This document shows positions 1 through 7,641 of a stretch of DNA of 64,000 nt, piece after piece. Source of the DNA: Williamsia deligens (GTDB taxonomy: Bacteria; Actinomycetota; Actinomycetes; Mycobacteriales; Mycobacteriaceae). A program made the translations under genes and the position numbers. Where the stretch lies: contig NZ_JAMTCI010000001.1 in the NCBI RefSeq assembly GCF_024171765.1, positions 1,341,137 through 1,405,136 of the forward strand, written 5' to 3'. The notes beneath the pieces are model-generated. The model was not told the DNA's origin. It was given only the letters and a program-made list of their open reading frames with translations, and ran no database searches. Numbering within the stretch: position 1 is the stretch's first letter; each line of letters opens with the position of its first letter.

Positions 1-201
1 CCGGCGGGTCGAGGCACTCGTCGCCCGCGACCACGGGGACGATCCGCGGTGGCAGAGCGCGCGCGACCAGGAGTCGGCCATATCGGGGCTCATCGGTGAC
101 GGAGGGGTGGTCGGCGTATTGCTCAGCCTCCGCCTCTCGGGACAGGAGCCACGCCCCGGCGGTGATCGACGTCAGGTGCGCGTGACGTCGGCGACCACCT
201 G
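1..201 (+). CDS. Possible 3' end of an unidentified gene (partial)
   Basis: One plus-strand frame is open from the window edge to a stop at 199-201, with high-GC third positions, and reads like soluble protein sequence. A minus-strand frame is also open here, with similar codon use. That frame has no good start near the glycosyltransferase stop, so I slightly prefer the plus reading, which would overlap the 3' end of the glycosyltransferase by 30 bp. No domain can be recognised in about 66 residues. This is a weak call, and the true gene lies mainly outside the window. Confidence 0.25.
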
Positions 202-1290
202 AGCCACCGTGCGACGGAACACCGACGGTGAGCAGGCCGTCTCGATGTGCCCCCACCCCGCTTCCCGAGTTCTCCCCCACGCCTGCTCGTCGGTGTGCAG
301 GCGCGCGCACTCTCGTGCGAAACCCTCGGCGTCGTCGGCGATCCCGCAGGCGGAGTCGTCGACGTCGAGTTGGTCCGCGAGCAGTCGGGTGATCACACAG
401 GGGATGCCCTCGCTCATCGCCTCGGTCACCTTGTGCGGGATCCCCGCCGCGAATCGCGTCGGTGCCACGAACACCCGGCACCGGTCGTAGAACGGTGTGA
501 GGTCGTCGACGACACCGTGCACGAGGACACGGTCCGAGGCCAGAGCCGCCACCTCGTCCGAGTCGACGACGCCGACGAGGTGCACCCGGATCGTATGTCC
601 CAGAACCGTGTCCAGGATCGGCAGCACCTCGGACGTGAACCACACGACCGAGTCGACGTTGGGGAAACGGTCGGGGGTGCCCTCGAGCCTCCCGACGAAC
701 AGGAGGTCGTCGCGCTCCGCGAAACCCGGGCCGTCCCTGCGGGCGACGTCGGAGTGGGCCAGCACGTAGGTGGGCACGTCGAGGGCCGACTCGATCAGTG
801 CGCGGTCGCCGGGGCCCACCGTCGTGATCGCGTCGACCCCCCGCATGCGACCGAGTTCGTCGTCGAGGGCGCGGCGGTACTCGGTGTCGGACATCGCCGG
901 TGGGTGGAGTTGCCGCCGTAGTCGGTCGCGGGGCGCCTCGACCGCCTCCGCGTCGTGGACGATGGCCGGACGCCGGCGCCGGCGCGGGGTCCATCCGGTG
1001 TCGCGGAACATCTGCAGTGGCCCGGGGCGACTGAGGACGACCACATCCGGGGCTCGGAACCGCCTGCGCAGCAGTCGACGGAGGCCGTGGACGCCCGCCG
1101 GCCGGTGGAAGCGGACCGCACCGCCGAACTCCGCGGTCATCGTGTCCCGTTCCGAGGACGACGCCGTGACCGGGTACATCTCCACACGATGGCCGTGGTC
1201 CACCAGGGCCCGGACGATCTCGTGGGCGCGCGGGAACCCCGCACCACGACGCGGATCCGGCACCCTCTCGTCGACGATGAGGATCCGCAC
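172..1290 (-). CDS. Glycosyltransferase (GT4/GT-B type)
   Basis: A 372-residue protein with the two-domain look of a GT-B glycosyltransferase. It has an N-terminal Rossmann strand (MRILIVDERVPDP), a second-domain opening (LLFVGRLEGTPDRFPNVDSV) and the C-terminal donor-binding stretch RFAAGIPHKVTEAMSEGIPC, which resembles the GT4 loop ahead of the catalytic-site glutamate helix. The enzyme should transfer a nucleotide-activated sugar; donor and acceptor cannot be read from sequence. It starts 5 bp after the Ku stop on the same strand, so it is probably co-transcribed with ku without an obvious functional link. No signal peptide or membrane segment is visible, so it is probably cytoplasmic. Confidence 0.75.
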   Translation of the reverse strand: MRILIVDERVPDPRRGAGFPRAHEIVRALVDHGHRVEMYPVTASSSERDTMTAEFGGAVRFHRPAGVHGLRRLLRRRFRAPDVVVLSRPGPLQMFRDTGWTPRRRRRPAIVHDAEAVEAPRDRLRRQLHPPAMSDTEYRRALDDELGRMRGVDAITTVGPGDRALIESALDVPTYVLAHSDVARRDGPGFAERDDLLFVGRLEGTPDRFPNVDSVVWFTSEVLPILDTVLGHTIRVHLVGVVDSDEVAALASDRVLVHGVVDDLTPFYDRCRVFVAPTRFAAGIPHKVTEAMSEGIPCVITRLLADQLDVDDSACGIADDAEGFARECARLHTDEQAWGRTREAGWGHIETACSPSVFRRTVAQVVADVTRT

Positions 1291-1295
1291 CGACG

Positions 1296-2294
1296 TCAGC
1301 CGGCCTTCTTCGCCGGCGCCTTCTTCGCGGGGGACTTCTTCGCGGCACTCGACGACGCCTTCTTCGCGGCCGTCTTCGCCGGCGCCTTCTTCGCAGCCGT
1401 CTTCGTGGCGGTCGTCGACGTGGTCTTCTTGGCAGCGGCCTTCTTCGCAGGCGCCTTCTTCGCCGGGGCCTTCTCCTCGGAGGACGTCGACGAGTCACCC
1501 GACGATCCCGACGACTCCCCGCGGCTCTTCACCGAAGCACGCAGCGCGGCGAGCAGATCGGCCACCTCCGAGTCGTCGTCGGTGTCCGCCGACTCCTCCG
1601 TCGTCGGGAACGCCTCGGCGCCCGACGCTTTCGCCTCGATCAGCTTGCCCAGCTCGAGCTGATAGGTGTCCTCGTACTCGTCCGGGTCGAAATCGGTGGC
1701 CATGCTCTCGATGAGCGATGCCGCCATCGACAGCTCCTGCGGACGGATCTCCGGTTCGTCCTCCAGCGAGGCGAACTCCGGTGCACGCACCTCGTCGGGC
1801 CAGAGCAGGGTCTGCAGGGTCATCACGTTCTCGTAGACGCGCAGTGCGGCGAGACGCGTGCGGTTGCGCAGGGTGAACGTCGCGATCGCGAGGCGCTCGG
1901 TGTCGGCGAGCGCCTGGCGCAGCAGGACATACGCCTTCGGCGACTTCGACGCCGGTTCGAGGTAGTACGGCTTGTCGAAGAAGATCGGGTCGATCTGGTC
2001 CTCGGGGACGAAACCGGTGATCGAGATCTCCGGACTGCGCTGCACCGGGAGCTCGGAGAGATCGGACTTGGTGAGGATGACGGTCTCCCCGGAGTCGGCC
2101 TCGTAGGCGCTCGCGATGTCGGAGAACTCGACCTCGGTGTCCGTTCCCTCGCGCACCTTGCGGTACCGGATCCGCGTCCCGTCCTTGGCGTCGACCTGAT
2201 GCGACGTCCGGTCGTGTGACTCCGTCGCCGAGTAGACCTTGACCGGGACGTTCACCAGGCCAAAGCTCAGATCGCCTTTCCAGATCGAGCGCAT
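1296..2294 (-). CDS. ku: Non-homologous end-joining protein Ku
   Basis: A 332-residue bacterial Ku. The N-terminus MRSIWKGDLSFGLVNVPVKV and the following beta-barrel/bridge region (about residues 1-255) are characteristic. Ku forms a homodimer that threads onto double-strand DNA ends and recruits LigD. The last 60 or so residues are an extended basic tail of repeated PAKKA/AKKA units, longer than a minimal Ku. In mycobacterial-type Ku such tails are implicated in DNA binding and retention at ends. The cognate ligD is 12.5 kb away on the opposite strand (14839-17220) rather than adjacent. The divergent LysR gene begins beyond 2334, and the start ATG is unambiguous. Confidence 0.97.
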   Translation of the reverse strand: MRSIWKGDLSFGLVNVPVKVYSATESHDRTSHQVDAKDGTRIRYRKVREGTDTEVEFSDIASAYEADSGETVILTKSDLSELPVQRSPEISITGFVPEDQIDPIFFDKPYYLEPASKSPKAYVLLRQALADTERLAIATFTLRNRTRLAALRVYENVMTLQTLLWPDEVRAPEFASLEDEPEIRPQELSMAASLIESMATDFDPDEYEDTYQLELGKLIEAKASGAEAFPTTEESADTDDDSEVADLLAALRASVKSRGESSGSSGDSSTSSEEKAPAKKAPAKKAAAKKTTSTTATKTAAKKAPAKTAAKKASSSAAKKSPAKKAPAKKAG

Positions 2295-2333
2295 CTGCTC
2301 ATTGTGCCCACCCGGTGACCCGGACGCAGCCCC

Positions 2334-3173
2334 TTACGACGCGCGGCGTGCCGCCGGTTCACCCAGTCGTGACCGCAGTGCCGCGACCACCGCGGCCCGC
2401 GTCGCGGCCTGTACCCGATCCCCGAACATCGCGTACAGCGGGACGTGCGGGATGGCAGGGAGATCCCGCACGCGTCGCAGACCGTCCGGAAGGGGTCCGA
2501 TCCGCGGCAGGGGCGTCATCCCGGCGCCTCCCCGCGCGGTGGCGAGAACCGTGCTCAGGTCCGCACATTCGCGCGCGACGTGGTGTGCCCGTCCGGCGAT
2601 CGACGCCAGCGCGCGATGCCGCACCGCGCAGGGGTTCGCGAACAGCACCAGGGCCTCCGACGAGGACCCGTCGGCGCTGAGCCAGTGCAGCGGGATGTCG
2701 GCGATGTGCACGCTCCCCCGCGCGGGCCGGGTCAGCATGAGCGCGACGTCGGCACGGTCGTCGTCGGCGAGCTGCCGCACCCGCTCGCTGCGCGTGAGCC
2801 GCACGCGGACATCGACCTCCGGGTGGAGACCGTCCAGGGTCGCGACGACCACCGGCACCAGGAACTCAGCGGCGTGCTCGGTTGCCGCGACCAGCAGCTC
2901 GCCGTCACCGGGCGGCGCGAGGGCGCGGACCGCGGCGTCGTGGACGTCGAGCAGGGTCCGCGCCCGTTCGACGAGCTCCTCACCGTCGCTGGTCAGACCG
3001 ATCCCGCGACCCTGTGCCATCAGCAGGCGACATCCCAGCTCGGTCTCCAGCTTGCGGATGTGGCCGCTCACCGCGGCCGGCGACAGGTGCAGCGCCTCGG
3101 CGGCCGGACGTACCCCGGAGACCGACGCGACGGTCACGAGGCTGCGCAGTCGGGGGATGTCGAGGGTGGCCAC
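2334..3173 (-). CDS. LysR-family transcriptional regulator
   Basis: A 279-residue LysR-type regulator. The N-terminal winged helix-turn-helix covers about residues 4-63 (LVTVASVSGVRPAAEALHLS then AAVSGHIRKLETELGCRLL). The C-terminal periplasmic-binding-protein-like effector domain follows. GTG is the likely start (VATLDIPRL). It is divergent from the EamA transporter whose ATG is at 3254, leaving 80 bp between them, so the regulator probably controls that exporter and its own expression. The effector is unknown. The domain is slightly short (about 280 against the usual 300) but looks complete. Confidence 0.92.
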   Translation of the reverse strand: MATLDIPRLRSLVTVASVSGVRPAAEALHLSPAAVSGHIRKLETELGCRLLMAQGRGIGLTSDGEELVERARTLLDVHDAAVRALAPPGDGELLVAATEHAAEFLVPVVVATLDGLHPEVDVRVRLTRSERVRQLADDDRADVALMLTRPARGSVHIADIPLHWLSADGSSSEALVLFANPCAVRHRALASIAGRAHHVARECADLSTVLATARGGAGMTPLPRIGPLPDGLRRVRDLPAIPHVPLYAMFGDRVQAATRAAVVAALRSRLGEPAARRAS

Positions 3174-3253
3174 CCCACGATCATGCCACCACGACCATTC
3201 ACGATCTGTGAACGATCTTGCGGGGCGTCACCCGACCGGCGAACCGTGAGGGC

Positions 3254-4258
3254 ATGACATCGCCACCCGCCTCGCCGACGACCGCCCGCTCGACCGCGGC
3301 CCTCGCCGTCCCGACTGTGGTGCTGTACGCGGCGGGGTACCCCATCGGTGCGGCGACCATTGCCGTGATGTCGCCGTTCCTGGTGATCCTGCTGCGCTTC
3401 GTGGCCTCCGCGGTGCTCCTGTGGGCGATCGTCGCCGCGCGCGGCATCAGCCTGCCGCCGCGCAGACAGCTCATCCATGCGGTCATCGCGGGGCTGCTCA
3501 CGCAGGGCGTGCAGTTCATCGGGTGCTACTGGGGCCTGTCCCACGGGGTGCCCGCCGGACTCGCGGCGCTGATCGTGGCGCTCAACCCCGTGGCGACGGC
3601 GGCGATCATGACGCTCGCTCTCGGCCATCGGGAGTCGCGGTGGGGGATCCTCGCGCTGGTCCTCGCCACGGTGTCGGTGGTCCTCGCATGCGCGCCGTCG
3701 CTGATCGCCGACCACCACCTCGGCGCCGGCATCGTCGCGGTCGTGGTCGGCATGCTCGGTCTGTCGGTGGGCGGCATCCATCAGGCGCGGCGGTGCGCGG
3801 GGATGGACCCGATGCTCTTGACGGCCATCGGCGTCACCGCGTCCACCCCGCTCGCGGCGGTGATCGCCGCCGTCAGCCCGATGCAGGTGACCGACTGGCC
3901 CCGCGCGGCGGTGCTGCTCGCGGTGATGGTCGTGTTCAGCTCGATCGGCGCCACCACCCTGTACGCCGCATGTGTCGCACGGTCAGGGGCGCGTGGGGCC
4001 TCGATCCTGTTCGCGGTCATCCCGTCGGTCGCGGGGGTGATGGCGTGGATCGGATTGGGGGAGAGCCTGTCTCCCCTCGCCGTCGTCGGACTCGTGCTCG
4101 GTGCGGCTGCCTGCGTGGTGCAGGCTCGCACTGGTCAACGACCGGACGTCGGGGATGGCGGTGCGACCTCCACGACGGACAGTGCCGATCGAGGACACGC
4201 ACGCACTGCGCGGGCGACACGACGCGCGTCGGAGTCGGCCACCTCCGGCTCCCGCTGA
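3254..4258 (+). CDS. EamA/DMT-family transporter
   Basis: A 334-residue inner-membrane protein with about ten hydrophobic segments in two EamA repeats. The first is roughly residues 14-150 (VPTVVLYAAGYPIGAATIAV near the start), the second roughly 165-300. Members export amino acids or other small metabolites. I chose the ATG at 3254 because the in-frame TTG at 3218 adds only a polar tail over the promoter shared with the LysR gene. The C-terminal 40 residues are hydrophilic and overlap the 3' end of the convergent ferredoxin gene by 124 bp. This long overlap suggests the tail arose by loss of an earlier stop. Confidence 0.88.
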   Translation: MTSPPASPTTARSTAALAVPTVVLYAAGYPIGAATIAVMSPFLVILLRFVASAVLLWAIVAARGISLPPRRQLIHAVIAGLLTQGVQFIGCYWGLSHGVPAGLAALIVALNPVATAAIMTLALGHRESRWGILALVLATVSVVLACAPSLIADHHLGAGIVAVVVGMLGLSVGGIHQARRCAGMDPMLLTAIGVTASTPLAAVIAAVSPMQVTDWPRAAVLLAVMVVFSSIGATTLYAACVARSGARGASILFAVIPSVAGVMAWIGLGESLSPLAVVGLVLGAAACVVQARTGQRPDVGDGGATSTTDSADRGHARTARATRRASESATSGSR

Positions 4259-4401
4259 CCCCGCGTCCGCGGATCGGTGACGGCGATCGGGTATCCCCAG
4301 GGGTCGCGGGCGAACGTCGCCGGCAGCAGTTCCGCGCACAGGCCTCGGCCGTCGCAGCGGGTCCAGTCGACGTGCAGGGCGACCCTGTCCGGCGTGCTCA
4401 T
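4135..4401 (-). CDS. Ferredoxin, [3Fe-4S] type
   Basis: A small acidic electron carrier of 88 residues. Only three cysteines are in ligand-like positions: C16 and C22 (CDGRGLC, C-x5-C) and a C-terminal Cys-Pro (RACPRSAL). This is the C-x5-C...C-P pattern of actinobacterial [3Fe-4S] ferredoxins. The ATG overlaps the stop of the NuoF-like gene (ATGA), so the two are translationally coupled and the ferredoxin is probably the electron partner of that flavoprotein. It is the last gene of the 7450-4135 redox operon. Its 3' part is antisense to the EamA tail. Confidence 0.88.
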   Translation of the reverse strand: MSTPDRVALHVDWTRCDGRGLCAELLPATFARDPWGYPIAVTDPRTRGQREPEVADSDARRVARAVRACPRSALSVVEVAPPSPTSGR

Positions 4402-5630
4402 CCACGACCTCCTCGAGTGCTCCGGCACCGTCCGCGCGCGTGTGCCGCGATGTCGTCGGCGAACACCCGCAGAGCGGATCGCACGAGTCGCGCGGTGCCG
4501 TCGGGATGGGCGCAGGCTCCTCGCCCGTCGACCGTGGACGCCAGTCGCGCGACACGGTCGGCGCTCTCCGGACCACCGCCGGCGCTCAGCGCACGGAACG
4601 CCTGCGCCAGGGCCGGCAGCCCGAACATGCACGGTCCGCACTGTCCTGCGCTCTGTCCCGCGAGGTGGTCGACGATCTCGGCGGTGGCCTCCAGACCGCA
4701 TGTTCCGGGGCTCAGCGAGTGCACGATGCCGGCTCCGGGTGCGGCGCCGACGGCCCGCAGCGACCGCGCCGACAGTGCGAGCGAGTCCACCTCGCCACCC
4801 GCGATCCAGGTGCCGTGGTACCCACCCACCAGGACGGCGTGCGCCCCGGGTTCGACGAACGCGGCCAGCGGAGCCCCGAGGTCGCACTCCGCGACCCCGC
4901 GGATCCCGCGATCCGACGACACGGTCACGAGCATCGACCCGGACTCCGCGTCGGTGCCACGGTCACGGAACCAGGCGGCACCGTGACGGGCGATCACCGC
5001 GATGTGCGCGAGGGTCTCGACGTTGTGCACCACCGTCGGTCGACCGCGCAGCCCGGAGACCGCGGTCGGGACACGACGGTCGGCGGGGAGACCGGGCCCA
5101 CCGGCGATCCGGTCGACGACCGCTGTCGTCTCACCCGCGACGAAGCGATCGGGGGCGGCGACGACCTGCGGCACCGCGACGTCCCATCCGGCGTCGACAC
5201 GCTGCCGCACGACGGACTCGACCGCGGCGACCGAACTGTCGGGGACACAGATGTACGTGTCGGTGGCGCCCACGGCGGCCGCGACCGCGGACAGGCCGTC
5301 CAGGACGAGGTGCGGGGCCTGCGCGAGCAGGACCGCGTCCTTGCGGGAGAGGGGTTCTCCCTCCGCCCCGTTCGCGATGACCACGGCGGCCCGACCACGG
5401 GTCATGGCGTCCCGGGCGACAGCCATCTTGTCCGCGACCGGGAACGCCGCGCCACCACGACCGGTCAGGCCCGCGGCAGCGATCTCGTCGATCAGCGCGG
5501 GGCCGGAATGACCGCGTGCGCCGTGCGTCTGCGCATGTGTCGCGAGGTCCTCCCCCACGTCGAGGAGCATCCGACGCCGCCCGCCGGGCGGGATCGCCGT
5601 GCGTCGCCCGCACGTGGTCGCGGCCGTCAC
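4398..5630 (-). CDS. NuoF-like NADH dehydrogenase flavoprotein (SLBB/Fe-S)
   Basis: A 410-residue relative of the complex I 51-kDa subunit. A glycine-rich FMN/NADH loop (GRGGAAFPVADKM) comes first, then the ANGAEGEPLSRKDA segment equivalent to NADEGEP in NuoF, an SLBB region, and an Fe-S region (AGQCGPCMFGLPALAQAF ... GACAHPDG). NuoF uses C-x2-C-x2-C plus a distal Cys. Here the first ligand is replaced by Ala (SAGQC), leaving three cysteines. The protein probably moves electrons between a pyridine nucleotide and the ferredoxin or membrane partner beside it. The GTG start overlaps the upstream stop (GTGA). No other complex I genes are present, so this is not a nuo operon. Confidence 0.85.
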   Translation of the reverse strand: MTAATTCGRRTAIPPGGRRRMLLDVGEDLATHAQTHGARGHSGPALIDEIAAAGLTGRGGAAFPVADKMAVARDAMTRGRAAVVIANGAEGEPLSRKDAVLLAQAPHLVLDGLSAVAAAVGATDTYICVPDSSVAAVESVVRQRVDAGWDVAVPQVVAAPDRFVAGETTAVVDRIAGGPGLPADRRVPTAVSGLRGRPTVVHNVETLAHIAVIARHGAAWFRDRGTDAESGSMLVTVSSDRGIRGVAECDLGAPLAAFVEPGAHAVLVGGYHGTWIAGGEVDSLALSARSLRAVGAAPGAGIVHSLSPGTCGLEATAEIVDHLAGQSAGQCGPCMFGLPALAQAFRALSAGGGPESADRVARLASTVDGRGACAHPDGTARLVRSALRVFADDIAAHARGRCRSTRGGRG

Positions 5631-6205
5631 GGCGTCCCCACCAGCACGTCGTCGCGGGCGATGCGTCGGGTGCGGTCGAACTCGCCCGGTACGAGGAATC
5701 GCGCCGTGACGGCAGCGCCCACCGTCAGCGCACAGATCACGCAGACCGCGATCATCCACACGTGTCCGACGTCGGTGCCGCTGCCCAGAGCGTGCGCGAA
5801 CGCCACGGGCCACAACGCATGGGTCGCGAGGTGGATCACCCGGAACGTTCTCGGCGACATGAGGTGTCGCAGGAGTGCGGTCGCGACGACGACCACCAGC
5901 AGGTCGAGCGCCAGGGTGCCGAGACCCACCCAGATCGGGGCGTACCCGGCACGGAAGGGGACGACGACGTCGACGAGACGGATCTGTGCGTAGGGATCGA
6001 TCACCATCGTCGTGATGTGCAGCGCGATCAGCAGGGTCGCCCCGAGCGCGACCCACCGGTGCAGGGACGACAGGGCGAAGCGCGGCAACCCCACCACAGG
6101 ACGGCCGGACCGGGCGGCGACGCCCAGGACGATCGACAGCGTGAGCAGCAGCAACGCCGTGACACCGGTGCCACGCCCGAGCGCCCAGAGCGCCTCGTCG
6201 CTCAT
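5627..6205 (-). CDS. Ferric-reductase-like transmembrane protein
   Basis: A 192-residue integral membrane protein with five or six hydrophobic helices. Histidines lie within or beside helices at LHRWVALGATLLIALH and HLATHALWPVAFAHAL, as expected for a b-type di-heme ferric-reductase-like transmembrane domain (FRD/YedZ-like). It probably carries electrons across the membrane between the cytoplasmic NuoF-like/ferredoxin pair and an extracytoplasmic flavin acceptor made by ApbE. It overlaps apbE upstream (ATGA) and the NuoF-like gene downstream (GTGA). The start ATG at 6205 is fixed by the overlap. Heme binding is inferred, not shown. Confidence 0.82.
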   Translation of the reverse strand: MSDEALWALGRGTGVTALLLLTLSIVLGVAARSGRPVVGLPRFALSSLHRWVALGATLLIALHITTMVIDPYAQIRLVDVVVPFRAGYAPIWVGLGTLALDLLVVVVATALLRHLMSPRTFRVIHLATHALWPVAFAHALGSGTDVGHVWMIAVCVICALTVGAAVTARFLVPGEFDRTRRIARDDVLVGTP

Positions 6206-7143
6206 GCCGCCACCGCGCGATCGTGGGGCCATCCGCCGATCAGCGTGACGGACCCGTCCGCAGCGACCAGGCGGGCGGGCAGCCCTGTGCCGCGGACGAG
6301 ATCTGCTCCGCGGGAACCGTTCACGATGCACGCCGTCGACGCGGTGTTGGCGTCGACGCACCGCCGCGCGACCACCGTCACGGTCCGCCACACCTCGTCG
6401 GCGGGGAACCCCGTCCGGGGGTCGATGATGTGGTGCCGCTCGATCCCGTCGCCGTCCCGCCACCGACGGTGCAGCGTGCTGGACGTCGCAATCCCGCAGT
6501 CCCCGCCGACGGCGATCTGCGCGGTGGGTTGGCCCGGTCCGTCGTCGACGACGACCTGCCAGCCGCCGACAGGGGCGACCCCCCGGGTGGCGATGTCACC
6601 GCCGAGATCCACCAGGACCCCACTCTGCAACTGCCGCGCAGCGACATCGGCGGCGAGGTCCGCGGCAACGGCCTTCGCGGTGGCCCCGAGATCGAGCGAG
6701 ATCCCCTCCGGGACCGTGAGGACGTCACCCCTGCGGCTGATCATCCCCGCGTGCGCGCGGTGCGCGGCGAAGCGAGCAGTCCCGGCGGGCGACGTCGGTC
6801 CGCCCCGTGTCCCGGGATCCTTGACCGCCGCCAGGTCCCGGTCGTACCCGAGCGCCACCAGTCGACGACCGATGGTCGGGTCCACCGCGCCCCCGGACAT
6901 CCGCGCCGCCCGCAGTCCTGCATCGACGAGGGCGGCCAGCATCGGCGAGATGCGGGTGGGGCGCCCGCGACGCAGCGACGCGCTCGTGATCTCCGAGTCG
7001 GGACGGAACCGACTGCAGGCGCGGTCGACGTCGGCGAGCACGGTCTCCACGATCGCTCGGGCGTCGGCGCGCAGACCCGGGTCGGTCACGGTGACCGACG
7101 CGTCGAGACACCACACCTGCCACTCGGATGTCGCGGTGCGCAT
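6202..7143 (-). CDS. apbE: FAD:protein FMN transferase ApbE
   Basis: A 313-residue ApbE. Diagnostic motifs are present in order: DLGATAKAVAADLAA, HHIIDPRTGFPAD and DANTASTACIV. ApbE transfers FMN from FAD to a threonine or serine of target proteins, normally outside the cytoplasm. No clear Sec signal or lipobox is visible with the chosen start, so where it acts is uncertain; longer in-frame starts would run into the preceding gene. Its ATG lies 1 nt after the stop of the small secreted protein gene. Context suggests it flavinylates a component of this redox operon. Confidence 0.92.
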   Translation of the reverse strand: MRTATSEWQVWCLDASVTVTDPGLRADARAIVETVLADVDRACSRFRPDSEITSASLRRGRPTRISPMLAALVDAGLRAARMSGGAVDPTIGRRLVALGYDRDLAAVKDPGTRGGPTSPAGTARFAAHRAHAGMISRRGDVLTVPEGISLDLGATAKAVAADLAADVAARQLQSGVLVDLGGDIATRGVAPVGGWQVVVDDGPGQPTAQIAVGGDCGIATSSTLHRRWRDGDGIERHHIIDPRTGFPADEVWRTVTVVARRCVDANTASTACIVNGSRGADLVRGTGLPARLVAADGSVTLIGGWPHDRAVAA

Positions 7144-7144
7144 G

Positions 7145-7450
7145 TCAGCTCCCGTTCGTCTGGGCATGGCTGTCGCCGCTCCCGGCGGAGACGGTGGGTG
7201 CGGTACCCCAGTCGGTCGAGGAGTTGCCGGTGCCGGTCGAGGCGTCCGGCGAGGACTGGTCCGACCCGGTCGACTGGTCTGTCCCCGCCTCCGTCGACGA
7301 GGGCGTCGCGGTGGACGCGGGCGACGTGCTCGACTGGTGTGTATCCGCATAGGCGAGGCTTGATGTGACGCCGATCGCGCCGAGTGCCGCGACCCCGAGG
7401 CCGACCGCCACCGCCCTCGCCCGTCGGATGCCCCGTTCCGGTGTGGTCAT
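7145..7450 (-). CDS. Small secreted or membrane-anchored Ser/Thr-rich protein
   Basis: A 101-residue protein, first in the ApbE operon. Residues 1-11 are basic, residues 12-33 form a hydrophobic signal or anchor (VAVGLGVAALGAIGVTSSLA), and the rest is low-complexity Ser/Thr/Gly/Asp ending DSHAQTNGS. The order suggests an extracytoplasmic partner, possibly the ApbE substrate. The classical flavinylation motif (D-x-x-S/T-G-A-T) is not clearly present, so that is only a hypothesis. The ATG at 7450 is chosen because the hydrophobic segment follows directly; an upstream extension is polar and unlikely. Confidence 0.75.
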   Translation of the reverse strand: MTTPERGIRRARAVAVGLGVAALGAIGVTSSLAYADTHQSSTSPASTATPSSTEAGTDQSTGSDQSSPDASTGTGNSSTDWGTAPTVSAGSGDSHAQTNGS

Positions 7451-7641
7451 CAGTACTGCTCCCTCGTGTTCTCGCGATCCGCAGACCTCTGCGTCGACGT
7501 CGAGGATGCGCAGCGACCCTGTGGGCAGGCTGGCAGGGCGATGTGAGGTGAGCGAGAGGTGCACGAGGCGGCACGGAACATCGACGGCGCGCCAGGACGT
7601 TGACCCGGGGTTCGCACCATGTCCGACACGACAGGAGAGTC

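Noticed and set aside
3983-6056. Long Arg/Pro-rich frames on both strands across the ApbE operon
   Set aside because: They are out-of-frame readings of the ferredoxin, NuoF-like and membrane genes; the true frames have motifs and 4-bp overlaps, these have none.
7145-7450. Calling the small secreted protein an ApbE substrate
   Set aside because: The expected D-x-x-S/T-G-A-T motif cannot be found; operon position alone is not enough for a functional call.
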